This document shows positions 1 to 12,349 of a stretch of DNA of 64,000 bases, one piece after another (position 1 is the first letter of the stretch; each line of letters opens with the position of its first letter). Position numbers and translations under genes: made by a program. Source of the DNA: Labia minor (taxonomy: Eukaryota > Arthropoda > Insecta > Dermaptera > Spongiphoridae); NCBI GenBank assembly GCA_963082975.1, contig OY720346.1, forward strand, positions 49,076,296 through 49,140,295, read 5' to 3'. A model generated the notes under the pieces. It had not been told where the DNA came from. It was given only the letters and a program-made list of their open reading frames with translations, and did no database searches.

Positions 1-404
1 TATTTTATATTTTAAAAACAATTTCTTTCTTTAATTAATATTAATTTAAAATGATAATGATGAGAATATCTTATTCCAAATAAATTGTTGAATAAATCTG
101 ATCTAATAATATTAAATTATTTTAATTAAAGTGACAACTTTTACAATAAATTATATTAAATAATTTAAATGATATTTGATTATTATAAATATTAAAAAAA
201 AATATATATATATATGAATAATTTTGTTTGTCAATTGCTAGAATTAATATTAATAATTGTTTCATTGTGTTGAACATGTATGAATAAATGGAGAGAAAAT
301 AATCTCAAATGAACAGTGCACAACTTTTAATAAATTCTTATAAAATGATTTATACCTAAATTAAAACAAAGAAATTGATTGATAGTTATTAATTCTATAA
401 ACGT

Positions 405-496
405 CCCAACAGATTTATTAATATTACCAGCCAAATCCGATAATAAGGAATAGCTTTTTTTTAATGATCGAACGGCGGCTCGGTGAACCAGATTTT
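405..496 (-). repeat. Dispersed hairpin repeat (family E), single module
   Basis: Read on the minus strand this is the same module that recurs near 9.2-9.7 kb, 32.2 kb and 51.6-53.2 kb: a GGCTCGGT-type hairpin arm, a T-rich stretch, then the core TTTGGCTGGTAATATTAAT. This copy is diverged and lacks the GGGACCCC end. No coding capacity is seen. Confidence 0.6.
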
Positions 497-514
497 ATTA
501 TTTAAAAGAATGTA

Positions 515-1697
515 GGGTGACCCAGCCAGTAGTTGAACACCTTCCAGTAGTTGAACAAATTACCAAAAATCCGCCAAAATCTCAAGAAGAAACAAGATTG
601 GATCGTGAAATTTTATTTTATTTTTAAGTTGTTATGTTGTCACAACAGAAACACCTATCGTCTGCTGCACGTGACTTAAGTACTCAGAGATATTTTTTTT
701 TTCTCAAATGAAATGCTTGTTTTTGCATTCACGACTAGTCTACTGAAAATACGGTAAGTAAAAGTAATCCACGTGCATCCTAGTCATTTTTAGAGATATT
801 TTTACCGAATTGGTCTTAAATTAAAGCTAAAGGACTACATTTTGAAGCATGATATTAAGGTATAGATATTTTTTATTTTTTAGAGCTCTAAACTGACTGT
901 TCAACTAATGGCATTGTTAAAATGCACAAATTCCAGTAATTGAACAGTGGTGAACGTTGCCCGCCATCGAAGATCACCAGACTGTGAATGTTCAATCCCT
1001 CTTATACCTTGAATCCCTCTTCCACAAGGGTAGGCCTGAAGAATTTAGAAAAGTGCAGGGGAGGAGTGGGAGGGTAATATTGAGGCCCGTGAAGTGTTTT
1101 GTTTTGGAAAAGGCTTCGGAGAAAAACCAGAAATCTGTATGCAGTACCGGAACTCGACTCCCAAAGCAATTTGGTATCAAAAGTTTAAAAAATTTTAAAA
1201 ATATTTTTAATTTTGTATCTTATATGTATATTGCCGATTGGTGTTTGTTTGAAATAAATAAATAAATAAATGTATTATTGTTATTATTATTATTATAATT
1301 TAAACATTGAGCAATGTTTGGAATGTGAATCAGCCTTGTATTGTGTTATGAGTGCTCAAGCTATAAGCCTAGATATTTGTTAAGTCGTTTTGGATGTCTA
1401 CCTAAACTTAAAATAAAAAAAAACTATGAAATAATGGGTGTTCAATTACTGGAATATCGAGCGTTCAGAAACTGGACATGTCTGTTCAACCACTGGGAAA
1501 AAATCATAAAAAATGTTGTGAATTTTTTTTAGCTTTTTATTTTTCAGTTAAGCACTGTTTAATATTTTTTTTAATAACTACAATAATAAAGCTTTGTTAA
1601 AAATCCATTAGCTTAGTTTTACAGCTAATAGTATAGAACTTACATCAGGATCCGTGGTAAACTGGCTTTATTTGTTCAACTACTGGCTGGGTCACCC
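515..1697. mobile_element. Pogo-like DNA transposon with internal motif array, 1183 bp
   Basis: The ends are inverted repeats that begin GGGTGACCCAGCCAGTAG and continue into TTGAACA; both are flanked by TA, the target duplication of the Tc1/mariner/pogo superfamily. The terminal motif CCAGTAGTTGAACA recurs inside the element in both orientations (near 527, 542, 895, 932, 1438, 1480 and 1672). A 102-codon ORF at 957-1265 has no family I recognise, and no DDE transposase is visible, so this copy is probably non-autonomous. The pogo assignment is inferred from TA flanks and from similarity in layout to the element at 16907-18536. Confidence 0.7.
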
Positions 1698-1699
1698 TA

Positions 1700-4600
1700 T
1701 GTAAAAATGATTTATAATGATAATTCAATTAATTTGGAGTTAATTATATATATTATATATAGTATAAATATATAACTTAACAAAAAATTTTATTGTTTAT
1801 ATGAAATACAAGAATAAACAATTTCTAAGAAATTTTAAATCAGTAATGTGCAATAGATTAAGCCATTTGGAGAGGGAGAGAGAGAGAGATAAAATTCTGT
1901 AATGTCAAGACATCTGTCAACAAAAAATAATCTCTAATCACAAATGATTCATTATGAATTAAACATTTCCATTAAGGTTGAATATACTACTAAGAAATAA
2001 ATAAATAAATAAATAAAATTAAAAATAAATAAATATAAATAAATATTTATAAAATTCTCTAACAAGAAAAGTTATTTAAAAAAAAATCCCTAAACAAATT
2101 TAAAAATTTTTAAAACACATTTAATAAATAAATAATATCAGTGAATATATAAAATATTTAATGCTTTAAAGTCTCTAAAGTAAATATTTATAATACGGAA
2201 TCATATAAATAATAAATATAGAAATAGTATATTATAATAATCTAATAACAGAATCTATTAATTCATTTTGTTGATAATTTTGCTCCAATAACTATTAATG
2301 AGTCTTATTTTAATAAAATAGAAAATAATGAAAGAAAAATGTTTATAAAAAAAACTAATTGATTATTAAATAAATAAATTAAATTAAAATTATTTGATTG
2401 AACATAAGTGATAAATTTATTATTTTTATTTATTATAGTTTGAAAGATTAAAAAAAAAAGTTTTGATAGCAAATATCAAATGGAATTAATGTTTTAGTCA
2501 TTAAGCAGCGACTTTTTTTTCTCAATTCAAAGTCAAAAGTTCAGTGGACCAAATGTCCTCTTACGTCAACCACCATGAAGTGTGTAATATTAAAAGATCC
2601 AGGTCCTTATATAACCAAATTATTATTTGCCAGGTTATAATTTATAAATAAATAAATAAATAGATATATATATATATATAGCTATTCAAATTTGAAATGA
2701 TTGAGTCGAAAATAAAAATAAATAGATTAAACAGAAAGAACGAACATTTACGAAAGAGATGGAATGTTATTGCACGCAATCCAAACGTTAAGAAATCAGG
2801 AAAGAATATCGACCTAAAAAAAATGATTTTTTTAAAGGAAAATTATATCCATCCCATCCATTCAACGTTCATAGAATCAAGAATTTTTATTTCTCTTTTT
2901 TTTCATCATACAATTCACTATTTAGACTTTCCTTTTTTTTACTTATTGTGTCTATTTACATGAGTGTACAATCATTGATGAAATAAAGAATCATCATTCT
3001 ATTTTCAATTAAAACTTGCAATAATAATATAGAGAAAAAGAAAAAGGAGAAAATTCTATCTATAATAATCAATTGTCATTTATTAAAAAAGTTATCAATA
3101 TAGATTCCATTTTATTTAATTAATAATTATTTCTTTGAATGTGTCAATGAATCAATATGTTTATGTGATTTTTGTATTCGGAATGTCATTATAATTCAAT
3201 AATATCTGTAATTTTGAAACATTAAAAAAATATTAAATAAATAAATAAAAATATTCTCATTTAAACACTTTTCTAATCTAATATATTTATTTTTCTAAAC
3301 AAATAAATATATTCGATTAGAAACTAATATTATAATTAATTTTATAGACTCGATGAATGATCAGATTATTGATCTCACACAAATGGTATAATAATTATAA
3401 TATTTATAAGGGACAATTCTAACAGAGCAATTTTATTATATTTATAAGTTTTTTAAAGTTAATTTTCTCAAACACTTTGAATCGTTCCAATTGATATTGA
3501 TATTCTTTGTTATTTATGTATACAAATTATTTAATAAATTAAAAAAAAAAAAAAATTAAATTGAGTTTACCTATAAAAAAGAACTATACAAATGATTTTT
3601 CACTTTAAAAATAAAAACTTCACTAATTTCAGAATTTTAAATTGTTTTTTAAATTATATTCAAGAGTAGAAAAACCAAGTTACTGACAATGAGTTATATA
3701 AAGATATAGAATTTTTTATTGTTTATTAAAATTCAATATATGAATAGATAGATATTTAGATAAATAGGTTGTATAAAATCAAAGGTAAAAAGGCTTTTAA
3801 AAAACTGCTACTAACCCCATCAAAGAAAAAAAGCAAAGTCTATTCCAAGGATATTCTTAATGATAATCGTATGAAAAAAAAAATCTCTAATCTACTTTCA
3901 ATCAATATGATTCATTATTTGCGTATATATATATATTACTAAATATTTATAGAAAAGGAAGGTCGTCGATACAACATTTATCACAAATTATCAAATTTTT
4001 AAAAATCAACTAATATATTAAAACTTTCCATAAATACTTATATACATAATAATTATTTATCATTGAGAAGTGTATCAACTACTTGGTCCTTAACGTCTTA
4101 ATATGTATCTATATATCTATAGCTAATAAATAATAAGTTTAATTTATAATAAAAAAGTAACAATTATAAAGATAGATAATATTAAAAAAAAATTATTAGT
4201 TCTTTTATCAATATATTTTGTATAAATAATATATTCAATATATGATATTCGGTTTTCTATTATTATATAAAATAGTTTAATTTAAAAAATTAATTTAATT
4301 TTTTTTACAAAAATACTAAATAAATATTATTTATTTATTTACAAACAAATATTTCAAGATTAAAAATATAAAGATCACAAAATTATATATTTCTATACTT
4401 AAATTTGAAATACTAATATACTGTTTTATGGTAGAATTAGAAAAGATTAGAAATTGAGAGAAATTGATTCAGTTTAGGAACGTTTGAAAGAATGGTTGAA
4501 TTTAGTAGTAAAAAATATACTATACTATATATATATATACATATATATTAGATTGTGTTAATCATTTAGGTATTTTTTTTCTAAGATCTTTTTTTTTATA

Positions 4601-5914
4601 AATTAGAAATCTATCCTTATTCAGACACGTGTTTACAAACTCAAGTTGAAGGTAAAAATAATTTATTTTTTTACATGAAGATATTACAAAAAAAAAAAGA
4701 AATATGTATTTAGTTGAAAAATTTTAAATTCGTTCATATTCTTATCACATTTTGATAGTTTTCTTACAAAATCTAAGATAGATAAAAATCACTTGAGGTC
4801 AAAGGGTTGGTTATATCTTCTAAGAGAAATCTTATAAAAAATGATATTTCGATGACAAAATTGTTGTATAATATAGTCAGTTGCGAGTATTTATTTTTTT
4901 GGATTATTTATTTTCATTGAAAATTTAAAAATGAAAAATTAAATCTTATAGTGAAATTATTTATTATACAATTAATATTCGACTAATAGTATCTCTTAAA
5001 GTAAAAGAGCATAATTTATTACTTAGTAAAAATATATTATGTATATATTTGATATATACGTGTATACGCGATCAAATTAGTTGAAACAATATATCTTATA
5101 ATTATAATTAATTTTTTAATATTAATGATGAATGAATATTTTTGATCAAAATTAATAGGAGAAAATATTGTTTATATTTACATCCAGGATTTTGGTAAGC
5201 AAAAGAGTATGATGTTATTAATCGAACATTGCAGAGAAAAGAAGAGACAATGAATTTTTTCAATATCTGGGACTGATTTTAAAATTTTTCCGACCCAATT
5301 AACGAATAGTTTTGTGTAAATGCCTTGACATTGAAGAAAAACCTAAATCTGTTTTCACAACCTTACGTTACACTGGTTACACAATTGATAACCATGCTAG
5401 TTTCTTACCTACCAGTGACGTCACAATTTTTTCTCTTATAGAATTACATTTTAATAAACTTCTGCCAAATTAAATATAACTAAATTCATATATTTTAGAA
5501 AAATAAAACATTTAATTTATAAATATTAATTAAAATTAATTAATATAATAAGCATAAAAGCATCTTATTGCAATTTAAATTAATTAGTACCATTAATGAT
5601 AATTCATTGGCCCATAAGGTATTCAGCTCCATATTTTGCTTTTCTTAACCTTCTCGCTTTTATAATTCTAATAAGTGTAATTGAAGTATAATATATGCCA
5701 TTCATCAGTAATATCATCGATTCAATGGTGTATCCGGTTATTTCATTGAAAATAAAATTAATCTTTTTTCAAAAATTAATTTCCTTGATGAAAAATAAAC
5801 AAATACAATTCAATCACATATACACTCAAATACTTATTTTTGTACATATCAAACTAAAATTTGGGATTTACATTTCCTAGAAATTCTTGTTTTAAATAAA
5901 AATATAAAAAAAAA
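1700..5914. other. AT-rich non-coding stretch
   Basis: I see no supported gene here. It holds homopolymer runs, short TAAA, TA and GA microsatellites (for example near 1870, 2000, 2665 and 4540), and scattered short ORFs whose composition only reflects AT richness. It may be part of the large first intron of the ABCD gene, whose downstream exons must lie left of the window. Confidence 0.5.
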
Positions 5915-6512
5915 ATCTGGAGGGTCTCCACTCGACTATCTCACAAATTCGAATTGGATTAATTAACATATATTATATTTAAATTAATATTTAATTAAAA
6001 TTAATAAATAATATTTATTAAACCAGCGCGTGTTTGGCTCTTTGTTGATAGCACGACGAAACGTGCTGGCTCGTGATTTCCAGTCAATGTGTCAAAAAAT
6101 TAATCCGGTACTTTCAGCGATTCAACAAAAGCTGAAATTCTATATATAGCAGTTTTATACAATTTTTAATCATGTGAAAAACTATCAAACATATATATTT
6201 GAAAAAAAAATTGAAAACGTGGTAGGTATTGACCCTCTTTCGGATGAGCTACATTTCTCAAAATTTGATAGAAAACTACAAATTTTGAATAATGCCCGTG
6301 TACCAAATTTCATTATTCTAGCTCAAACCGTTTTTGCGTAATCTTGTCTAAACACACACACACACAAACACAGACAGACAGAGACATACATTTTTCTCCA
6401 CCTTAGTGAAAATGACTCACGGACCTTCAAAACGTATAATAACATCAAAGTCTCGACATCGAAAATTTTCGTGCTCGCAATACTATCTCTGACAAGATAG
6501 TAAAAATCAAAA
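5915..6512 (-). repeat. Dispersed repeat family B
   Basis: On the minus strand this matches the plus-strand sequence at 56273-56728. Shared blocks include the GTCTCGCAA-type ends, an acidic-looking ACGAAAATTTTCGATGTCGA block, the TGTCTGTGTGT tract and the core GTTTGAGCTAGAATAATGAA. A fragment of the same family lies at 14645-14760. The ends carry a short inverted GTCTCGCAA match, which suggests a non-autonomous DNA element, but I cannot name the superfamily. Confidence 0.65.
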
Positions 6513-7225
6513 GATTATAATAAATTCGATTGTACAATGAATGAATGAATCTTCCTCCTTTGCAAAATTTCTTCTATAATCTTTATTCTACATTATCATT
6601 CTCTAATATATTATATGAATGTTAATATTGATGTTCACATCACGTATCACACTCCCATCTTTCTTATTTTTATTCAATTGTGTACAGACCTATTTATTGA
6701 ATAAACTTAAGGCTCTTGAATATTGACTCTTATCTTATTATCCACTACAATCATTTCACAGTTATTTTTATTTTTATTCCTCACATCCTCATCTCGATTA
6801 TAAATCCATCATTATTATATTTCATATACATATGTAACGTTCCCATTTTTTTCCTTCTACCTAATAATCTACTCATCCATAAAAGTATTGCATGAAAGAA
6901 AAAATTTCAATAAAATTACTATATAATTTTCATTTTGCTGTTTGAAATATCATCTTCAACAAAAAAATAAATAATTAAATAATCAATGTTAAAAAAAATA
7001 GAAAAAAAAAATTGAAAAATCAACCAATTTATAACGTTGAGTTGTTTTTAGAAAATTAATTTGCAATCTCTTCATTTGCACTTCTGGTATTATTTTATTA
7101 TTATTATTATGAATTTCATAGCTAGTGTTTTGAATTATTCATATTTAGTTCTTTATATCGAGATACAATAACCAACGTTAAACAAAGCATGTCTTTGATA
7201 TTTATATTATCACTAAATCGGCTCA

Positions 7226-7463
7226 ATCAGAGTGGCAAAAATGCTTCGACAATTGGTTAAAACACATGCAAAAGTGTATAGATCTTCATGGGGAATATTT
7301 TGAAAAACAACGTGACCTACGATCTCGATTGAATTCATCGATAAACACTAGTCCTTCATCGCCAAAAATTGAATTCACTTCATTCATGCACTGTTGCTGA
7401 TTTAATCCACGTCGAAAGTTGTAAAAAATAATCGCTCGAAAATGTTCACCATTTAATTCCATT
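7226..7463. pseudogene. Rearranged mariner transposase remnant (C- and N-terminal pieces head to head)
   Basis: The plus strand at 7226-7312 translates to a mariner transposase C-terminus (WQKCFDNWLKHMQKCIDLHG). Directly after it, 7463 down to 7313 on the minus strand translates to a mariner N-terminus starting MELNGEHFRAIIFYNFRRG and running to a GLVFIDEFNRDRRS stretch. In an ordinary element both ends would be read on the same strand, so the middle has been lost and one piece inverted. The catalytic DDD region is absent. Low similarity in 7464-7630 may be the original outer end. The pieces resemble mori-like mariners, by memory of the family only. Confidence 0.7.
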
Positions 7464-8400
7464 ATTTGACCGAGATGAATCTTTTAAGTTGCTGTAAACA
7501 ACATAATTAGCGCTCGTATGTTAAAACGTTCTGAGTAAGTATAACCTCAAAAATGTCAAACTTTACTATAGAGCTGTCAGTTGCCAGATTGCAACGCTAG
7601 GGTTGTCCAATTCCAAAATATAAAGTGGAGAAAGAATGGAATGTTGATTATATAGAACTATATATCATATATAATGTAATTTAATTTTCAATCAAAATTC
7701 ACAAATATCTATAATCAAATATCAAATCTATTTTACTTGAAATATAATTTATAATTTAAGTAGGTTATTTTTTCTATTTTAGATACGAATATAACTTGTA
7801 ATGTTCATATAAATCAAAAAAGTTATTATTATTGGTATTTGGTTCAATTCTGAGTTCTAAAATAAGATTTTCTTCTTACATATATTTAATTAATTAATTT
7901 TTTAGTAACACAATAGATAGTAAATTAAATTCACATAAAAGGAACGTATATTTTTTTTGTTAATTTACTCTTATTTTTAAAAATTATAGTAATAAACGAA
8001 CTATTTAATAAATAAATGTTACTTATCAAATAGAATAAAAAATTAAAACGATATTTTGTGATAAATCTTGATATCTATAATATTATTGTCACATATAACA
8101 ATCTGTCATTTACATTTCTTTTCTATACCATATTCCTACACTAACATGTTTATCCCACCACAAAATTTACTTTATCTTGTATATTATTTAAACTCGTCAA
8201 TATAAATAGGTAATAAAATTTTAATATTAAAATCGAAATATATTCTGTAACTATAAATCCAAAAGTATTTCTTTTCCATTTAATTAATAGTTTGATTTTT
8301 GTATTCTATATATATATATATTGCGAAATGGAAGATTTAGTAAACAAAATCATAATATTAATTAATTTAAATATATTTATTAACACAATATAATATATAT

Positions 8401-8860
8401 ATATATATATCTAATCTAATCTTATTATGCTAGCTAAAATTATATATATATATATATATATGTAAATAGGTTCTCAGAAACCGCTCGATCGATTTTTTTT
8501 AAATTCACACCAGAGATAGTAGTTATAAAGAAAAATCGAGTTTTATTGATCACATCTCTGGGAAAAATCATCTTCATTAGTTTTTTTTTTAATTTAAATA
8601 GATATCACGTCACAAATGACGCCTGTGAGATATATATCTATTCTTATATTATAAATAAAATGAAATTAAAAATATGTATATTATATTTATTTTTTATTGC
8701 ATTAATAGATAAATTTAAATTATTTGAAATTGTTTCACAACGTTTAGAAGATTCAATTTCGTCATTCAGCGCCTCCGTAAATAATCTGTACAATTTTGCG
8801 TCTATATCGTCAAAATTTCCCAACAGAAAGACTTAATTTCTGCGGTTATTGAATATATAT
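8401..8860 (+). repeat. Chimeric dispersed repeat
   Basis: Two repeat families are joined. 8401-8545 carries the TTATTATGCTAGCTAAAATT start and the GGTTCTCAGAAACCGCTC block also seen on the minus strand at 52900-53086 and 54480-54690. From about 8556 it continues with the AAAAATCATCTTCATTAG block and the TATTATAAATAAAATGAAA tail of family R (full copy at 38078-38716). The 96-codon ORF at 8546-8836 is a product of these repeats, not a gene. Confidence 0.6.
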
Positions 8861-8861
8861 C

Positions 8862-9062
8862 GAAAAAATAGAGGTATGTAATTTCATCAAAATCGGTTCA
8901 GCCAATTTTGACTCTATATCGTCAAAATTTCCAGACAGACAGTCATGAAAAATTCTAAAGTCACTCTTGGATTCTAGAAATGAAACGCGAAGATATGCAA
9001 AAATTTTAAATTCACAGCAATGTGCAGAGAAAAACCTTTTTATCTATATATACATATAAATA
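8862..9062 (-). repeat. Dispersed repeat family K
   Basis: On the minus strand it begins in a TATATA tract, then GTTTTTCTCTGCACATTGC, the CGCGTTTCAT block, a CTGTCTGTCTGG tract and the core TTGGCTGAACCGATTTTGAT. The same order is seen at 21190-21440 (plus) and 50585-50770 (minus). Confidence 0.7.
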
Positions 9063-9160
9063 AATCAAATTTACGAAAATATATATATTTTATATCAACT
9101 GGTACTTTTCTATCTTTCAGTGCATTGATACATACGTTTAAGGAGTATATGTTTTATTAG

Positions 9161-9735
9161 TCATTTAAGTTCTTTTAAATTATTGGAACGGTAATTCGGT
9201 GAACCAGTTATTAGTATTACTAGCCAAACTCGATAATTAGGAATCATTTTTTTTAATGATCGAGCGGCGGCTCGGTGAACCATGTATGATCTAATAATGT
9301 ACCAGGTATGATCTAAGGAAAGTATAAAAGCAGCATATCCATAGGCAGCAAAGGCCATTCTTTTCTGTCTTGCAGTGCATTAATACGTATGTTTAAGGGG
9401 TGTATAATTTATCAGTATTTTTTTTAAATTTATGTTCTTTAAAATTATTTGAATGGCGAGTCGGTGTATCAGGTATTAATAATACCAGCCAAACCCGATA
9501 ATAAAGAATCATTTTTTTTTATTGACCGAGTGGTGGCTCGGTGAACAATGAGGACCCCAGTTCCATTCGATGCAACATTTAAAAATTGTAATAAATAATT
9601 AAAGAATTGTATATCAATATTTTTTAAAGGGTCGAGTGAGAGCTCGGTGTCCCAGGTATTAATATTACCAGCCAAACCCAATGAATCATTTTTTTTAACT
9701 TAATTACCGAGCCGAGGCTCGGGGTCCCGGTATAA
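9161..9735 (-). repeat. Cluster of family E hairpin-repeat modules
   Basis: At least three modules lie in a row on the minus strand (about 9180-9290, 9455-9550, 9620-9735). Each combines a hairpin of the form CCGAGCC..GGCTCGG, a run of A, ATGATTC and the core TTTGGCTGGTAATATTAAT. The last ends in GGGACCCCGAGCC. The intervening ATTGATATACAATTCTTTAA sequence also recurs at 32.3, 51.9, 52.1 and 53.2 kb. The small ORFs here are repeat-derived. Confidence 0.7.
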
Positions 9736-10348
9736 TATATTATACTTTAAATCAATTTTATAAAAGAAATATAAAAAAGTTATAATATTAACAAATATTT
9801 ACGTTTATGCATAAATTAATATTAATAAAAAACGAATTTTTTTATTTTTCAAAAATAACATGTCATATGTGCTAAAATAATAAAAATTAACTGTGACAAA
9901 TCACACAAATTTACCGTAAGTATATGTAATTCAATATTTAAAAAATATAAATACCAAATGTAAACAAAATTTTAAAGAATTTATTAATAAACATCACATT
10001 TTGGTAACCTACACAATTTCCAGTTATTTATTTAAATCAATGAAATTTTATGAGTTTATTTTTTTAATAAATTTAGATTAATATTTATTTTTCTTATTAT
10101 CTGCATTTAGTAAAAACGAAATTATCAAACATTTATTCAGTAAGTTTGAAAAATATTAAAAATTATTTCCGTCTACTGAGGTGGCATTTGGGGAGGGGGA
10201 CGGGGTATGAATAGATAAGTGTGAATAAGCTATCTATCCTATAATTAATAATAATTAATATATAATAATTAGTAAAGAAAACAATTTTACTTAAAAAATA
10301 CTAAATATATTCTGTTATTCAAAACTATAACTATATAACTATATAATA

Positions 10349-10536
10349 CGAGGGCAGGTCAATAAGCCCGTGACTTTTTGAATAAAAAATTATTTTATTT
10401 TTTCAACGTGGATGTCAAACAAAAACTAAAAGACCCATCTGATTCAAATTTCGACAGCTGATGCCTGCTGATCGTTGCTATTTCCTTTAGAAAGATGGGA
10501 AATTCAAAAAGTTACGGACTTATTGACCTACCCTCA
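10349..10536. mobile_element. Mariner-type MITE, 188 bp
   Basis: Near-perfect inverted repeats of about 35 bp bound it: GAGGGCAGGTCAATAAGCCC on the left, and GAGGGTAGGTCAATAAGTCC on the right read inward, both continuing into GTAACTTTTTGAAT. TA flanks the left end. The interior is non-coding. The terminal sequence is of mariner type, so it was probably moved by a mariner transposase encoded elsewhere. Confidence 0.8.
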
Positions 10537-10860
10537 TTTCATTTAAATTTAAATATTAATAAATTGGATTAACTTATTTTATATTACTTAAACATTGCAA
10601 ATAATGAAATAAAATTATGAATAAGAAACCTAAATTAATTAAATAATTATATAATATAATTTCAAAAAACATTTATTTTCATCAAATATATTTTTATCTT
10701 TCATTTTTTTATTAATAATATTTTTTATTATTTTTTTAAACTTTTTAAATAAAAAAAATTAAAAAAATTTAATACATCAAACCAATTCAACACATACAAG
10801 CTTATAAAGAAATATAATCGTCTCAAAAATTAAGAATGTTTCAAGGGTTTTTGAGTTCTA

Positions 10861-11726
10861 CACCCTTCATTCCAAAAGAAACCGAACTTTTAAAAAAACA
10901 AAAAACCAATGTACATTTTGGAACAAATAATTTTTATTAACAATGTATTCACCTTCAACAAGTTGTCAAACGACTTCTCCATATCCTTTATTGGAATGGT
11001 CTTTATGACTTCGGTCGACGCCTTCTCAATGGCTTCAATCGATGGGTGTCACTTTCCTTTCAATGCATTTTAGAAGTCGCACGGAGCCAGATCTGGTGAA
11101 TAGGACGAATGATGCAAAGAAACAACGTAATTTTTGACCAAAAATTCAGTTAAAAGTCGCGAACGATATGATGGTGCATTATTGTGCAAAAGAGTCCAAT
11201 TGCCGATTTCTCGATATTCTGGCGGAATACGACGAATGCTTGCCAACAAACGCTTTAGGACGCTCAAGTAAAACTCTCCAGTGACTGTCTAGCCGGGTGG
11301 AACAAATTCTTTGTAGATAATTCCTTTTGAATCGTAAAAATCCGGTTCTGGGACGGCCTGATCTTTCGTCATCATCCAGCGTCTCTCTACCCGATTTGAA
11401 TCGCCCGAATCACTTGTAAACTTGCGTACGGGATATACAATCATCACCATATGCATTTTGTAGCATTTGGTGCGTTTCAGTAAAAGTTTTCCCAAGTTTA
11501 ACACAAAAATCAATTGCAGCTCTTTGTTTGAAACTTATTTTCCTACCGATGAACAAAACATACTGACATTTGAAACTCAATAACTTTTGTTGTATGCACC
11601 CAAATGTCATGAAATTTATACCAGTTGTCAATGAGGGACTAAGCCATCTACGGGTAATATTACAACATATGGCATTAGTGGTACTATTTTTTTTTAAAAG
11701 TTCGGTTTCTTTTTGAATGGAGGGAG
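10861..11726 (-). mobile_element. Full-length but inactivated mariner element, 866 bp
   Basis: Inverted ends read CACCCTTCATTCCAAAAG and CTCCCTCCATTCAAAAAG, each continuing into AAACCGAACTTTTAAAA, and both are flanked by TA. The minus strand encodes mariner transposase in broken frames. An N-terminal piece at about 11600-11410 reads QRAAIDFCVKLGKTFTETH and then YGDDCISRTQVYK; 11340-11289 reads FYDSKGIIYKEFVPPG; and 11267-11070 holds HNNAPSYRS followed by YSPDLAPCDF, the region of the last catalytic Asp. Frameshifts and stops separate the pieces. It lies about 1.2 kb downstream of ABCD exon 1, in what should be intron 1. Confidence 0.88.
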
Positions 11727-12201
11727 TACTTAAATTATACACAAAATAATTTATTAAGTATATTATATATTATAAATAAATTATAAATAAAATAAAAATC
11801 AGGTTCTTTAATTCTTTTTAACGGTTTGAAATGAACAAAAGCATCAATTATTTTATTAAACCCTTCAAATTGAGAATTTCATAAATGTATTTTTTAAACC
11901 AATTGGATTGAAATAAAAAAAAAATTATCTATGATTGTGTGAAAATATTTATTCATAATTTATTTTATCGAATTTAAAATTGTATAAATATTCCAATTAT
12001 TTCAAGTAAACCAATTTTATGTTCAAAGCCAATCACGCTCCTGAGCGTGATTGAGCGGATTAGAAAATTAAATAAAAAATTATTAGATGGCTTCTGGCGA
12101 ATGTTTTTAATTTAGTAGGAGAGCAAATGTATCAATATATTTATTTTTAAGAAAAATCATTACTTAGATATAAAATAGAATATTTTAATTAATTTTTAGT
12201 C

Positions 12202-12281
12202 CGTAGGTAGTGATAATTGACAATAAACTACCCCACCGTTTGTGACATATTCTTTTTGGATATGGATAAATCGCAACCGGT
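12202..12281 (-). pseudogene. Decayed partial copy of ABCD exon 1
   Basis: The minus strand matches the start of the ABCD exon at 12972-13558. A perfect block of about 22 bp (ATATCCAAAAAGAATATGTC plus two bases) is flanked by recognisable CCGGTTGCGATTT and GGGGTAG matches. About 25-30 bases are missing between the start region and the block, and the start codon is changed to ATA. It is non-functional. It sits about 70 bp from the hairpin repeat at 12350-12878, and the real exon has a second copy of that repeat about 600 bp upstream, so a local duplication carrying both is likely. Confidence 0.7.
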
Positions 12282-12349
12282 ATGTAGACAATAGTCAACA
12301 AATTAAAAAACAAATATATATATTTTCACTCTTTTATTTTATATTTATT

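Noticed and set aside
2697..2963. 88-codon plus-strand ORF
   Set aside because: Lys/Asn/Phe-rich translation typical of random AT-rich DNA, no motif, no splice context.
9161..9681. Minus-strand ORFs of 65 and 70 codons
   Set aside because: They lie entirely in family E repeat modules and have no protein signature.
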